NCBI GenBank assembly: GCA_029238665.1
Contig: JAQWFQ010000029.1
Coordinates: 1-64,000 of the forward strand
Origin: Crocinitomicaceae bacterium
GTDB lineage: Bacteria > Bacteroidota > Bacteroidia > Flavobacteriales_D > Crocinitomicaceae
Direction of reading: 5' to 3'
Length of the DNA: 64,000 nt
Shown: positions 8,556 to 19,407 of the stretch, piece after piece
Position numbering within the stretch: position 1 is the stretch's first letter
How the letters are laid out: every line of letters starts with the position of its first letter
Made by a program: the position numbers and the translations under genes
Notes under the pieces: model-generated
Told to the model about the DNA's origin: nothing
The model's input: the letters and a program-made list of their open reading frames with translations, nothing else
Databases searched by the model: none

Positions 8556-9773
8556 ATTAATGTTTCATTCTTTATAGCGCGTCGATACCTTTCTGCAAAG
8601 CGGAAGAAAAATGTTATCAACCTAATTACACGAATTTCTGTAATTGGAATTGCTGCAATTACAGCGGCGCTGATCATTTTACTTTCTGCATTTAACGGCA
8701 TAGAAGTAATGATTGAGAAATTGTATTCAGAATATGATTCTGACATTACAATTCGTGCCGAGGTAGGAAAAACATTTAATGAAAACAGGTTAGATTTAAC
8801 TGCAGTAGGACAGGTCGAAGGAGCGGCACAGATTTCAAGAGCACTGGAGGAAGTTGTCATCTTAAAGCATGAGCAGAAATGGTCCAATGCAAACCTGATA
8901 GGTGTGGACACTACTTTTCTGAAAATGTCAGAAATGTCAAGCCACATGATTGATGGTGCTGCCTACCTATACGCAGATGCGAACCATTATGGTATTATAG
9001 GTGCTACCTTATTGGACAAGTTGAATGGGTATATTCCTGAAAACAGTGGCCATGAAGCCTTGGTGTGCTATGTTCCAAAACGAAATGTGAAAATTAGACT
9101 GGGTAAAAACCCTTTTAAAACAGAAGTAATCAAAATAGCTGGACGGTGTAATTTTAACCGAGAGGTTAATGCGCAGTCGTTTGTTGTGTCCTTAGGCTTA
9201 GCACGAGAAATGATGGGGTGCACAAATAACCAAATTTCTGCGTTGTACATCAATTGTTCTGAAGGTGTTAACAGTGAGTTTGTTAAACAACGTTTAATAG
9301 ACGTGATAGGTGAGGGTTTTGTTGTAAAGACGAACTACGAAAAAAACGAACTCATTTATAAGACCAGTAAATCGGAAAAGATCATTGTACTAATTATACT
9401 GCTCTTTATTTTTATCCTTGCGGCTTTTAATCTTGTTGCCTCACTTACAATGTTATTTGTTGAGAAGTTGGCAAATGTTAAAACAATGCTTAGCTATGGA
9501 GCAAGCCGATCACTTATTTTTAGGATCTTCTTTTACGAAGGAATGCTGATTTCAGGAAAGGGGATTTTTATAGGTGCTTTTGTTGGGTATGCAATCTGTT
9601 TTATTCAGATGTACTTTAATGTGGTAACAATGCCAAACTCTGGTGGTGAAGCTTTCCCGATGAATGTTTCGGTGTTGGATGGTGCCATTATTTTATCCCT
9701 GGTTTCTATCTTAAGTATACTCTTCTCATTTATCCCTGTCAAATACTTGATTCACAAAAATATCAACGCTTAA
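8556..9773 (+). CDS. LolE/FtsX-type ABC permease, probable ATT start codon
   Basis: Inner-membrane permease of about 405 residues, of the lipoprotein-release (LolC/E) type. It has an N-terminal transmembrane helix (about 25-45), a periplasmic MacB-like domain and three C-terminal helices. An ATG at 8709 would give only 354 residues and delete the first helix. The same frame is open upstream through NVSFFIARRYL...ISVIGIA...LSAFNG, the conserved start of this family, back to a stop at 8541. No ATG, GTG or TTG exists there, and the ATT at 8556 sits at the expected position, 8 nt after AAGGA. It should pair with an unlinked LolD-like ATPase to release lipoproteins. Confidence 0.82.
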   Translation: MNVSFFIARRYLSAKRKKNVINLITRISVIGIAAITAALIILLSAFNGIEVMIEKLYSEYDSDITIRAEVGKTFNENRLDLTAVGQVEGAAQISRALEEVVILKHEQKWSNANLIGVDTTFLKMSEMSSHMIDGAAYLYADANHYGIIGATLLDKLNGYIPENSGHEALVCYVPKRNVKIRLGKNPFKTEVIKIAGRCNFNREVNAQSFVVSLGLAREMMGCTNNQISALYINCSEGVNSEFVKQRLIDVIGEGFVVKTNYEKNELIYKTSKSEKIIVLIILLFIFILAAFNLVASLTMLFVEKLANVKTMLSYGASRSLIFRIFFYEGMLISGKGIFIGAFVGYAICFIQMYFNVVTMPNSGGEAFPMNVSVLDGAIILSLVSILSILFSFIPVKYLIHKNINA

Positions 9774-9835
9774 TTAAGCGCTGTATGGGTTGTTGTTCCT
9801 GAAAAAAATGAATTCAATTTAATTTTTAATTTTTC

Positions 9836-9869
9836 TTGTTAATAATTGAGGTAAAAGCTGTATATTTGC
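9836..9869 (+). promoter_or_regulatory. Promoter of atpDC
   Basis: TATATTTGC at 9861 is a strong TAnnTTTG box. A TTG at 9836-9838 lies 22 nt upstream as a candidate -33 element. The leader to atpD is about 40 nt. Confidence 0.65.
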
Positions 9870-9889
9870 GCTCAAAATTGACAAGTTAA

Positions 9890-11416
<1,527 letters not shown>

Positions 11417-11441
11417 TTAGAATAAAAGAAAAGGCATCGTT

Positions 11442-11732
11442 ATGCAATTAGAAATAATAACACCTGAAATGAACGTGTTTTCTGGAGAAGCTGAAGCAGT
11501 TCAGTTTCCAGGATTAGATGGTAGTTTTCAGGTTTTAACAAATCACTCTGCAATTATTTCAGCACTTTCTAAAGGGGAGGTTAAGGTTAACTTAACAAAG
11601 GCTTTTGAGGGGACTGATGGAGCTAGTGAGTTAATCCAGCTTGACAAATCTGACAATAAAGTTATTCGTATCGATATTAAAGGAGGAGTTATGGAGATGT
11701 TAAATAACAAAGTCATTGTTCTTGCTGAGTAA
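11442..11732 (+). CDS. atpC: F1F0 ATP synthase subunit epsilon (short form)
   Basis: Protein of 96 residues matching the N-terminal beta-sandwich of the epsilon subunit (LEIITPEMNVFSGEAEAVQFPG, with LDGSFQVLTNHS). The C-terminal helical hairpin that inhibits ATP hydrolysis in E. coli is missing. The short form is usual in this phylum, so I do not read it as truncation. It lies 25 bp after atpD, in the same operon, and is followed by a terminator. Confidence 0.93.
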   Translation: MQLEIITPEMNVFSGEAEAVQFPGLDGSFQVLTNHSAIISALSKGEVKVNLTKAFEGTDGASELIQLDKSDNKVIRIDIKGGVMEMLNNKVIVLAE

Positions 11733-11753
11733 CAATCAGTAATAGAAGATTCT

Positions 11754-11790
11754 GAAAGAGGGAGGTGGGCTACCATTTCCCTCTTTTTTT
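11754..11790 (+). terminator. Intrinsic terminator of atpDC
   Basis: The arms GAAAGAGGGA and TCCCTC, separated by about 14 nt, are followed by a run of seven T. It lies 20 bp after the atpC stop. Confidence 0.8.
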
Positions 11791-11872
11791 GTTAAAGTAC
11801 GTTAAGTCAATGAGTAATATATAGGGGCAAATGCGATAGTTTCGTTATTTTCGTTCTTTATTGAATAAGCGA

Positions 11873-12622
11873 ATGAGTATTCTAGATGAAATAGATATTG
11901 ATAACACACCTAGCCATATTGCCATCATAATGGATGGGAATGGCCGGTGGGCAAAAAAGCAGGGTCATAACAGATTGTTTGGTCATAATTTTGGTGTTGA
12001 ATCTGTTCGTGAAGTACTTCAAGCAGCTCAAAAAACCAACGTTAAGTATTTGACGTTGTATGCCTTTTCAACTGAAAACTGGAACAGACCTAAAGAAGAA
12101 GTTGATGGACTAATGGATTTATTGGTTCGCACTATCGGAAATGAGGTTGCAGAGTTGCATAAAAGCAATGTCAAAATCAGTACCATTGGTGATATTGAAG
12201 GATTACCTGACTCTTGCGGAAAAGAGTTAAGTGAGGCTTACGAAAAAACCAAAAATAACACGGGGGTTAATTTAGTTTTAGCCCTAAACTACAGCTCGAG
12301 GTGGGAGCTTACGAACGCTGCAAAAAACTTAGCGTTAAAAGTTGAGTCGGGTGACATTAAGGTATCTAACATCGATGAGACGTCAATTATTAGTGAGTTA
12401 AACACATCAAATATTCCTGATCCAGAGCTATTAATTCGAACAAGTGGAGAATACCGCGTAAGCAATTTTTTACTTTGGCAAATCGCATATTCTGAATTTC
12501 ATTTTACAGATGTACTTTGGCCAGATTTTAAAGCAAACGACTTATACGAAGCAATTTTAGATTATCAATCTCGAGAGAGAAGGTTTGGAATGGTTTCAGA
12601 ACAAATAGATAAAAATTCATGA
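11873..12622 (+). CDS. uppS: Isoprenyl transferase (undecaprenyl diphosphate synthase)
   Basis: Protein of 249 residues of the cis-prenyltransferase family. Near the N-terminus is HIAIIMDGNGRWA, whose Asp binds Mg-diphosphate, followed by FGHNFGVESV, TLYAFSTENWNR and the C-terminal substrate motif PDPELLIRTSGEYRVSNFL. It makes the C55 carrier lipid precursor for peptidoglycan and other envelope polymers. I chose the ATG at 11873; an in-frame TTG at 11861 would add only four residues. The stop overlaps the bamA start by 4 bp (ATGA), indicating translational coupling. Confidence 0.95.
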   Translation: MSILDEIDIDNTPSHIAIIMDGNGRWAKKQGHNRLFGHNFGVESVREVLQAAQKTNVKYLTLYAFSTENWNRPKEEVDGLMDLLVRTIGNEVAELHKSNVKISTIGDIEGLPDSCGKELSEAYEKTKNNTGVNLVLALNYSSRWELTNAAKNLALKVESGDIKVSNIDETSIISELNTSNIPDPELLIRTSGEYRVSNFLLWQIAYSEFHFTDVLWPDFKANDLYEAILDYQSRERRFGMVSEQIDKNS

Positions 12623-15177
12623 GAATTCAACTGCAGGTACTACTCGCATTCTCACTTTTAATTGGAGGATTTGCTTTTGGGCAAGGTCCAACAACAATTG
12701 GAGGGTTAGACATCGATTATAAAAGCCCTAAAACGTATGAAATTGGTCCAATACGTGTAGAAGGAGCTGACAACTACGATCACAATGCGATTAAATTGTT
12801 GGCAGGTTTACGTCAAGGACAGTCCATTGTTGTTCCAGGAGAAAAAGTCTCAACGGCAATAAAAAACCTGTGGGATGAAGGTATTTTTTCAAACGTTGAA
12901 ATTCTCGCTGACAAAGAAATAGCCGGTGTTATTTACCTTGTCATTAAGGTTGCACCAAGACCAAAGCTTTCCCGATTTAGATTTACAGGAATAAATAGAC
13001 GCGAAGCGGATAAGCTTAGAGAAGAAATTTCATTGTTTTCAGGAAAGACAATAACAGAGAACCTTGTGTTTGCTACAGAAAGTCAAATCAAAGGTTATTT
13101 TAGAGAAAAAGGGCATTATTCGGTTCAGGTTGCTATTAAACGTGAAGTTGATCACCTGATGAATAACTCTGAAATTTTTGTGATTGAGGTTACGAAAAAT
13201 CCAAAAGTTAAAATTGGTCAATTAACATTTTCAGGAAATGAATCTGTTAAAACGTGGAGACTTCGAATGGCAATGAAAGACACAAAGCAAAAAGCGTTTT
13301 GGAGGTTTTTTAAACGATCGAAGTTTTCAGAAACTGCCTATAAAAGAGATAAGCTTGCGATGCTTCAAAAATTTGGGTCAAAAGGACTACGTGATGCAGA
13401 AATATCTTACGATACCGTTTATTTAGCAGATAGAAAGAACCTACACATCAACATCAATATTGATGAAGGTGACAAATATTATTTTGGAGATATTGAATGG
13501 ATAGGGAATTCAAAGTTTCGTTCATCGTTCTTAGACACCGTTCTTGGCCTTAAGCGAGACGATTTGTATAATCAAGAGCTGTTGGACACCCGCCTTAATA
13601 TGAGTCAAGATGGGCGTGATATTTCTTCAATGTACATGGATAGAGGGTATTTATTTTTCCAAGTTATTCCTGTCGAAACAAGTATTGAAGATAATCACAT
13701 CAATTACCAGATGAGAATTATTGAAGGTAAAGAAGCCCGAATTAAACGAATTGTGATTAAAGGAAATACGAAAACAAATGACCATGTTATTCGTCGAGAA
13801 ATCCGAACAAAACCAGGAGATTTATTTAACCGAAATGATATTATTAGAACACAGCGTGAACTTGCGCAATTAGGCTATTTTGATGAGCAAGGGTTTCAAA
13901 TTAACCCAATACCAAATCCACAAGATGGAACCGTAGATATTGAGTATGTTGTTGTTGAAAAATCGTCAGATCAGATTGAGCTTTCTGGAGGTTATGGAGG
14001 GACAGGTGTTGATGGAAGGGGGAGTATTATAGGAACCTTAGGGTTAACCTTTAATAATTTCTCCATGAAAAATATTTTTAAGAAAGGCGCTTGGTCACCA
14101 TTACCAGGCGGAGATGGTCAAAAATTGTCAATTAGAGCCCAAACAAGTGGGAGGTATTACCAAAGCTACAATTTTTCATTTTCTGAACCTTGGCTTGGAG
14201 GAAAGAAACCAAACTCACTATCTGTTTGGATGAATCATACTGCACTGGGTAATGGGTATATTAGAACCAAGGATGAATATGCAGGTCTTTCCATTACAGG
14301 AGCAGGAATAGGCTTAGGTAGAAGAAAAAAATGGCCAGATGATTGGTTTCAAGCATACTATGAGTTGAGTTACCAGTATTATGATGTAACGGATGATACC
14401 CGATTTGGGGTTTTTACAAACGGCTATGCCAATGACATTGCTTTGAAGTATGTGTTACAGCGGAGTTCTGTAAGTGCACCAATTTATCCGCAAAATGGAT
14501 CTAACATTAAGTTTACAGGAAAGTCAACGCTGCCATATTCTTACTTTGATGGGGTTGATAATTACGATGGTTTTTCAAATCAAGAGCGTTATAAGTACTT
14601 AGAATATTATAAGCTTAAATTCACAGGTGAATGGTTCTTCCCTTTAACGGCAGACAAAAAATTAATATTAATGCCGCGCATTGGCTTTGGTTTTTTAGGA
14701 GCCTACAATCAATCGAAAGGGTTAACGCCATTTGAACGCTTCTCTGTTGGTGGGTCGGGTCTTACAGGAACAAATCAAATTGGAGGTAAAGAAATAATTG
14801 CGCTTCGCGGTTATGAAGATGGAGCTTTAAGTGCGAATGAAGGGGATGCCTTAGTTGCTAAGTACACCTTAGAGTTACGCTACCCAATTTCCCTAAACCC
14901 ATCTGCCACATTTTATGTGCTTGGGTTTGCAGAAGCCGGAAATTCATACCCATCGTTTGAGAAATTTAACCCGTTTAATGTGAAGCGATCTGCTGGAATA
15001 GGAATACGTGTATTCTTACCGATGTTTGGTATGCTTGGGCTGGATTATGGATTTGGATTTGACAAGTTAGACCCGTGGTCTTCTGGATTTGGAGGAATTT
15101 CAGATACGAATGTTAACGCAAACGGATTTCACCCAAAATTGAATTTCACAATAGGGATGAATCTGGGAGAACTTTAA
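12619..15177 (+). CDS. bamA: Outer membrane protein assembly factor BamA
   Basis: Protein of 852 residues with a signal peptide (about 1-22, ending FGQG). POTRA domains fill about residues 38-430 (IRVEGADNYDHNAIKLLAGLR, RIVIKGNTKTNDHVIRREI). The C-terminal Omp85 barrel contains RGYEDGALSANEGDALVAKY, which covers the conserved RGY/F region. It inserts beta-barrel proteins into the outer membrane. It sits between uppS and two OmpH/Skp chaperones, the standard order in this phylum. Confidence 0.96.
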   Translation: MRIQLQVLLAFSLLIGGFAFGQGPTTIGGLDIDYKSPKTYEIGPIRVEGADNYDHNAIKLLAGLRQGQSIVVPGEKVSTAIKNLWDEGIFSNVEILADKEIAGVIYLVIKVAPRPKLSRFRFTGINRREADKLREEISLFSGKTITENLVFATESQIKGYFREKGHYSVQVAIKREVDHLMNNSEIFVIEVTKNPKVKIGQLTFSGNESVKTWRLRMAMKDTKQKAFWRFFKRSKFSETAYKRDKLAMLQKFGSKGLRDAEISYDTVYLADRKNLHININIDEGDKYYFGDIEWIGNSKFRSSFLDTVLGLKRDDLYNQELLDTRLNMSQDGRDISSMYMDRGYLFFQVIPVETSIEDNHINYQMRIIEGKEARIKRIVIKGNTKTNDHVIRREIRTKPGDLFNRNDIIRTQRELAQLGYFDEQGFQINPIPNPQDGTVDIEYVVVEKSSDQIELSGGYGGTGVDGRGSIIGTLGLTFNNFSMKNIFKKGAWSPLPGGDGQKLSIRAQTSGRYYQSYNFSFSEPWLGGKKPNSLSVWMNHTALGNGYIRTKDEYAGLSITGAGIGLGRRKKWPDDWFQAYYELSYQYYDVTDDTRFGVFTNGYANDIALKYVLQRSSVSAPIYPQNGSNIKFTGKSTLPYSYFDGVDNYDGFSNQERYKYLEYYKLKFTGEWFFPLTADKKLILMPRIGFGFLGAYNQSKGLTPFERFSVGGSGLTGTNQIGGKEIIALRGYEDGALSANEGDALVAKYTLELRYPISLNPSATFYVLGFAEAGNSYPSFEKFNPFNVKRSAGIGIRVFLPMFGMLGLDYGFGFDKLDPWSSGFGGISDTNVNANGFHPKLNFTIGMNLGEL

Positions 15178-15236
15178 ATTATTCGAATCACAATAAAAAT
15201 ATTATTTTTGGCGTTTCGTAAGCAAAGTTGATAATT

Positions 15237-15752
15237 ATGAAAGTATTTGTTTTAGCACTAATTTTGGTTTTTGGCACATCATTTGCCAATAGTCAGAAGT
15301 ACGCTTATATTGATTCGGACTATATTTTAGCAAATGTACCCGCATATACAGACGCAAAGACAAAGTTGGATAAACTTGCTGATCGTTGGACAAAAGAAAT
15401 TGAAAAGCGTTATGATGTTTTGTCAATGAAGAAAGAAAACTTCGCAAGAGAGGAGGTTCTCCTTCCAAAAGAGGAAAAGAAAAAACGTAAAGAAGAAATT
15501 GAAACATTGGAATTGGAAGCTATGCAAATGCAAAAGGTTCGTTTCGGAGTCAACGGCGATTACTTTCAAAAACGCCAAGAATTGATTAAACCAATTCAAG
15601 ATGAAGTGTACGATGCGATGCAAGAGGTAGCCTCAAAAAGAAATTATGTCTTTGTATTTGACAAAGCAAACCAAAGTAATTTGGTCTATGCTGACAGTAA
15701 ATACGACATAAGTAATAATGTCCTTAAAAAAATGGGATTTTCTGTAAAGTAA
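15237..15752 (+). CDS. OmpH/Skp family periplasmic chaperone (first copy)
   Basis: Protein of 171 residues with a signal peptide (about 1-21, ending ANSQ) and the family start KYAYIDSDYILANVPAY. A long charged coiled-coil centre and a C-terminal strand (YVFVFDKANQSNLVYA) follow. Skp-like trimers hold unfolded outer membrane proteins in the periplasm on their way to BamA, the gene directly upstream. I chose the ATG at 15237; a TTG at 15228 gives three extra residues before the signal peptide. Confidence 0.9.
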   Translation: MKVFVLALILVFGTSFANSQKYAYIDSDYILANVPAYTDAKTKLDKLADRWTKEIEKRYDVLSMKKENFAREEVLLPKEEKKKRKEEIETLELEAMQMQKVRFGVNGDYFQKRQELIKPIQDEVYDAMQEVASKRNYVFVFDKANQSNLVYADSKYDISNNVLKKMGFSVK

Positions 15753-15772
15753 ATTAATAATTAGAAAAAAAG

Positions 15773-16279
15773 ATGAAGAATTTTTTAGTAGCAATTGTAT
15801 TTGTAATTGTAGGAACAGGGTCAGTAATGGCGCAAACAAAAGTGGCTCATGTAAACTCACAAACATTGTTAGACACATTACCATCACGTAAATTAGCAAT
15901 CGTTAAACTTCAAGAGTTTGAATCAAATGGTGTTAAAGAGTTACAAGAAATGGAAGCTGACTTTAATGCTGCAGTTGCTAAGTATCAAGCAGGTGCTGCT
16001 GATATGTCTCCTATACTTGTTAAGATTGAAGAGGAGAAGTTAATGAAAAAACAACAAGCGTTGCAAGAAAGAGAGCAGTCTCTTAATTCTGAAATGCAAG
16101 CATATTCTCAAGAATTAAACACACCTATTTTAGGAATGGTTCAAAAGGCTGTTAAAGTTGTTTCTGAGCGTTTAAAAATTAATTATGTAATTGATGAATC
16201 TGTGACATTATATTTTGCAGGAGGTACAGATATTACAAACCAAGTTATTACAGAATTGCTTAAAATGGATAAGCAATAG
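15773..16279 (+). CDS. OmpH/Skp family periplasmic chaperone (second copy)
   Basis: Protein of 168 residues with a signal peptide (about 1-20, ending MAQT), then KVAHVNSQTLLDTLPSRK, a coiled-coil body and a C-terminal strand with NYVIDES. It is a diverged tandem paralogue of the gene 20 bp upstream, and tandem ompH genes after bamA are usual in Bacteroidota. The two may form separate or mixed trimers; the sequence does not tell. A clear terminator follows. Confidence 0.9.
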   Translation: MKNFLVAIVFVIVGTGSVMAQTKVAHVNSQTLLDTLPSRKLAIVKLQEFESNGVKELQEMEADFNAAVAKYQAGAADMSPILVKIEEEKLMKKQQALQEREQSLNSEMQAYSQELNTPILGMVQKAVKVVSERLKINYVIDESVTLYFAGGTDITNQVITELLKMDKQ

Positions 16280-16296
16280 TCTGAACTAATTTTAAT

Positions 16297-16327
16297 AAAA
16301 AGGCTGCCTATTTAGGCAGCCTTTTTT
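16297..16327 (+). terminator. Intrinsic terminator of the uppS-bamA-ompH operon
   Basis: Perfect 12-bp arms AAAAAGGCTGCC / GGCAGCCTTTTT with a 6-nt loop and a T-run, 17 bp after the second ompH stop. Confidence 0.9.
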
Positions 16328-16352
16328 GTTGTTGATACAGTGGTTTTTTTAT

Positions 16353-16360
16353 TAGCTTTG
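16353..16360 (+). promoter_or_regulatory. -7 box exactly 5 nt before the murI ATG (leaderless promoter)
   Basis: TAGCTTTG matches TAnnTTTG, with a 5-nt gap to the ATG at 16366. This predicts a transcript starting at or beside the start codon. Confidence 0.6.
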
Positions 16361-16365
16361 ATTTT

Positions 16366-17184
16366 ATGGGACCAATTGGTGTTTTCGATTCTGGTTATGG
16401 AGGATTAACAATACTTCAAGACATTAAGAAACAGTTACCAGCGTATGATTTTTTATACTTGGGTGACAATGCACGCGCACCATATGGAACACGATCGTTT
16501 GATCTGGTCTATGAGTTTACATTAGAGGCTGTAACGGAGCTGTTTAACCGAGGTTGCGAGTTGGTTATTCTAGCGTGCAATACATCCTCTGCTAAAGCGC
16601 TTCGATCCATTCAACAAAATGATTTAGAAAAAATAGGATCCAATAAACGTGTGCTTGGGGTTATTCGTCCGAGTACTGAAAGGATTGGTGAATTGACTAA
16701 AAGTAATAGCGTTGGAATTCTCGCTACTGAAGGAACAGTGAGTTCTAATTCGTATGTTCTAGAAGTAAACAAGTATTCACCACAAACAAAAATTCACCAG
16801 CAAGCTTGCCCAATGTGGGTTCCATTAATAGAGAGTAACAAACACAATTCTGCTGCTGGGAGAGCGTTTATTCGAGAGGATGTTGAAACCCTTTTAAAGC
16901 AAGACCCTGTTATGGATGTTATTGTTTTGGGATGTACGCATTACCCGATCGTTAAAAATTATATTCAGTCTATTGTTCCTGCGCATATTAACATTGTTTC
17001 TCAAGGCAGTATCGTTGCTGAAAGTTTACGCGATTACCTGAATAGACACCCAGAAATTGCAGCAAAGTGCACTAAGAATGCAAGTTCTACCTATCTAACT
17101 ACAGAAAATACAGAAGAGTTTGATACAAATGCGAGCTATTACATAGGGGAACAAATTGCATCAAAGCACATAAAACTTGGATAG
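16366..17184 (+). CDS. murI: Glutamate racemase
   Basis: Protein of 272 residues that converts L- to D-glutamate for peptidoglycan. The N-terminal motif IGVFDSGYGGLT and both catalytic cysteines are present: C71 in ACNTSSAK and C190 in LGCTHYP. The Asp of FDSG and the His after C190 are also kept. It lies just behind the uppS-bamA-ompH terminator and has its own promoter box. Confidence 0.96.
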   Translation: MGPIGVFDSGYGGLTILQDIKKQLPAYDFLYLGDNARAPYGTRSFDLVYEFTLEAVTELFNRGCELVILACNTSSAKALRSIQQNDLEKIGSNKRVLGVIRPSTERIGELTKSNSVGILATEGTVSSNSYVLEVNKYSPQTKIHQQACPMWVPLIESNKHNSAAGRAFIREDVETLLKQDPVMDVIVLGCTHYPIVKNYIQSIVPAHINIVSQGSIVAESLRDYLNRHPEIAAKCTKNASSTYLTTENTEEFDTNASYYIGEQIASKHIKLG

Positions 17185-17238
17185 AACCATTCTCAATTAC
17201 ATATTATTTATTGTAATTTTAAAACACAAATAAAAGCA

Positions 17239-19404
17239 ATGAAACTAACACTACTTTTTATCGTTATTTCCTTTTTAGGAATGAGCCAAGTCCAATTTTC
17301 TGCAAACACTGAAGCAGATGTAATTGATATAATTAAATTATCTAAGGAAAATACATCAGATGCAGAGCATGAACTCTTAGAGCGTTATCCTGTTTATAAG
17401 ATGAATGGAATGTATTATGTTTCCGTACTGGCTAAAGTAAATGGCAATTATAATAAAGCTGTTTTAGAGAGTCAAAATGTATTGGTCGGGTCAAAAATTA
17501 ATACAATTTTAAGTGTTAAATGGCCGCTATCACAAATTGAAAATATTTTAAACCACAACCAGTTTTCTTATGTGAAAATTGCAGGGAAAATTAAATCATT
17601 GTTAAATAAAGTTCCTACTGCTACACGTGCAGATAGTGTTTGGATGGGATTCGATTTACCACAGGGCTATACTGGAAAAGATGTAATTATTGGAATTACA
17701 GATTGGGGGTTTGACTATTCTCACCCAATGTTTTATGACACGCTACTTCAAGAAACACGAATTTTAGCTGCATGGGACCAATTTAAAAATGCAGGTCCTG
17801 CTCCAACGGGCTATAGCTATGGAACAGAATACGATAATCCAGCAGACTTGATTGCTGCAGGAACAGACACAATCAATATTTATTCATATGCAACACATGG
17901 TTCGCACGTGGCAGGAATTGCTGGTGGCTCTGGTGCAGGAACACCGTATCGAGGAATAGGTTTCGAAGCAAATTATTTGTTTACAACATTTTTGGTAGAT
18001 GAAGGTGCTGTATTAGATGCTTGGCAATGGATGAATGACAAGGCAATTGTAGAAGGAAAGCGTTTAGTGATTAATATGAGTTGGGGGCTGTACCACATGG
18101 ATGCCATAGATGGAAGCTCTGTGATTAGTCAAGCGCTTGATGCATATTCAGCTCAAAACGTTGTTTTTGTTACTTCTGGAGGGAACAATGGGGATTCACC
18201 TTTTCACATTAAGAAAGCATACACTGGTGACCTTATGAAAACCAATATTAATTTCTATTTTAATCCAAATTTAGCGACGGTATGGGGGCAGAGTATTCAT
18301 ATGTGGGGCGATGTTGGAAATGAAATTTCAAGTGCGATTCAAATTTTAAACATGTCAAATCAAGTGGTTGCAGAATCACCGTGGTACAATACCACAACCA
18401 CAACGAGTTATGTCGATTCATTTATTGTAGCACCAACAACAACCGATACAATTTGGCTTAACCTTTCTGCCGATGAGTTGTATCCAACAAACAATCGTCC
18501 GCAAATGCGCTTAAGGGTAAAGTCTCCACCTTCTGGATACAAAGTTGTGTTGCTTTCTACAGCGCCAACAGGAACGGTTCATTATTGGAATGTTACAGAA
18601 TTAACGAGCGATGTTGGTAATTGGGGAATGCCTTTTTCTTCGCTAGGATCAGGGTATACATCTGGAGACACTGATAATGGAATTGGAACACCAGCTTGTA
18701 CACATTCAGCAATTACTGTTGCGGCATATTCAGCAGAATATTATACGATGACAGGTTTTGAAGTGGGAGGTCAATTGGCCTATTTTTCAAGTGTTGGTCC
18801 GCTAATGACAGACTCACTAAAGCCCGATATTGCAGCGCCAGGTGTTAGTGTACGATCTTCAATTTCTTCGTATACAGACCATGCATATACGGCTGTTACA
18901 ACGGTTGATTTTAATGGGAGAACATACCCTTTTGCTTCAATGAGCGGAACTTCGATGTCGTCACCAGCAACTGCGGGTGTTATAACGTTAATTCTACAGG
19001 CAAATCCTTACTTATCCGCTGAACAAGTGAAACAAATACTAATACTCACCGCACGTAAAGACGATAATACAGGTGTAATTCCTAGCTTTGGATCATCATC
19101 TTGGGGTTGGGGTAAGGTTAACGCTTATGCAGCAGTTAAATTAGCACTAAATACAGTTGGAATTTCTGAATTGCCGCAAGAGGTTACCTGGAATGTTTAC
19201 CCTAATCCTGCAAACGAAACGCTATCAATTTCAGGGTTAAAAAACACCAATGTGAAACCAATGATTATTGACCTTCAAGGAAAGGCTATATCCATTGAGT
19301 TTATTAACAGTTCTATGGATATTACTTCAATTGAGCCGGGTGTGTATTTCTTACGATTAATACGCGACGGAAAAGTAGAGCAGAAAAAATTTGTTAAACT
19401 CTAA
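17239..19404 (+). CDS. S8 (subtilisin-like) serine peptidase with T9SS type A sorting domain
   Basis: Secreted protease of 721 residues with a signal peptide (about 1-17) and a propeptide-like region to about 130. The S8 catalytic triad is intact: D155 (GITDWGFD), H220 (ATHGSHVAG) and S572 (MSGTSMSSP). A beta-rich insert of about 200 residues lies between the His and Ser blocks. The last 75 residues form a T9SS type A sorting domain (WNVYPNPANETLSISG, ending EQKKFVKL). It probably degrades extracellular protein. It is followed 4 bp later by the unrelated MoeB-rhodanese gene. Confidence 0.92.
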   Translation: MKLTLLFIVISFLGMSQVQFSANTEADVIDIIKLSKENTSDAEHELLERYPVYKMNGMYYVSVLAKVNGNYNKAVLESQNVLVGSKINTILSVKWPLSQIENILNHNQFSYVKIAGKIKSLLNKVPTATRADSVWMGFDLPQGYTGKDVIIGITDWGFDYSHPMFYDTLLQETRILAAWDQFKNAGPAPTGYSYGTEYDNPADLIAAGTDTINIYSYATHGSHVAGIAGGSGAGTPYRGIGFEANYLFTTFLVDEGAVLDAWQWMNDKAIVEGKRLVINMSWGLYHMDAIDGSSVISQALDAYSAQNVVFVTSGGNNGDSPFHIKKAYTGDLMKTNINFYFNPNLATVWGQSIHMWGDVGNEISSAIQILNMSNQVVAESPWYNTTTTTSYVDSFIVAPTTTDTIWLNLSADELYPTNNRPQMRLRVKSPPSGYKVVLLSTAPTGTVHYWNVTELTSDVGNWGMPFSSLGSGYTSGDTDNGIGTPACTHSAITVAAYSAEYYTMTGFEVGGQLAYFSSVGPLMTDSLKPDIAAPGVSVRSSISSYTDHAYTAVTTVDFNGRTYPFASMSGTSMSSPATAGVITLILQANPYLSAEQVKQILILTARKDDNTGVIPSFGSSSWGWGKVNAYAAVKLALNTVGISELPQEVTWNVYPNPANETLSISGLKNTNVKPMIIDLQGKAISIEFINSSMDITSIEPGVYFLRLIRDGKVEQKKFVKL

Positions 19405-19407
19405 TTC

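Noticed and set aside
8556-8712. Frameshift or pseudogene explanation for the missing start of the LolE-like permease
   Set aside because: The conserved N-terminus is entirely in one frame with no shift; only the start codon is unusual, so an ATT start or a single base error explains it better.
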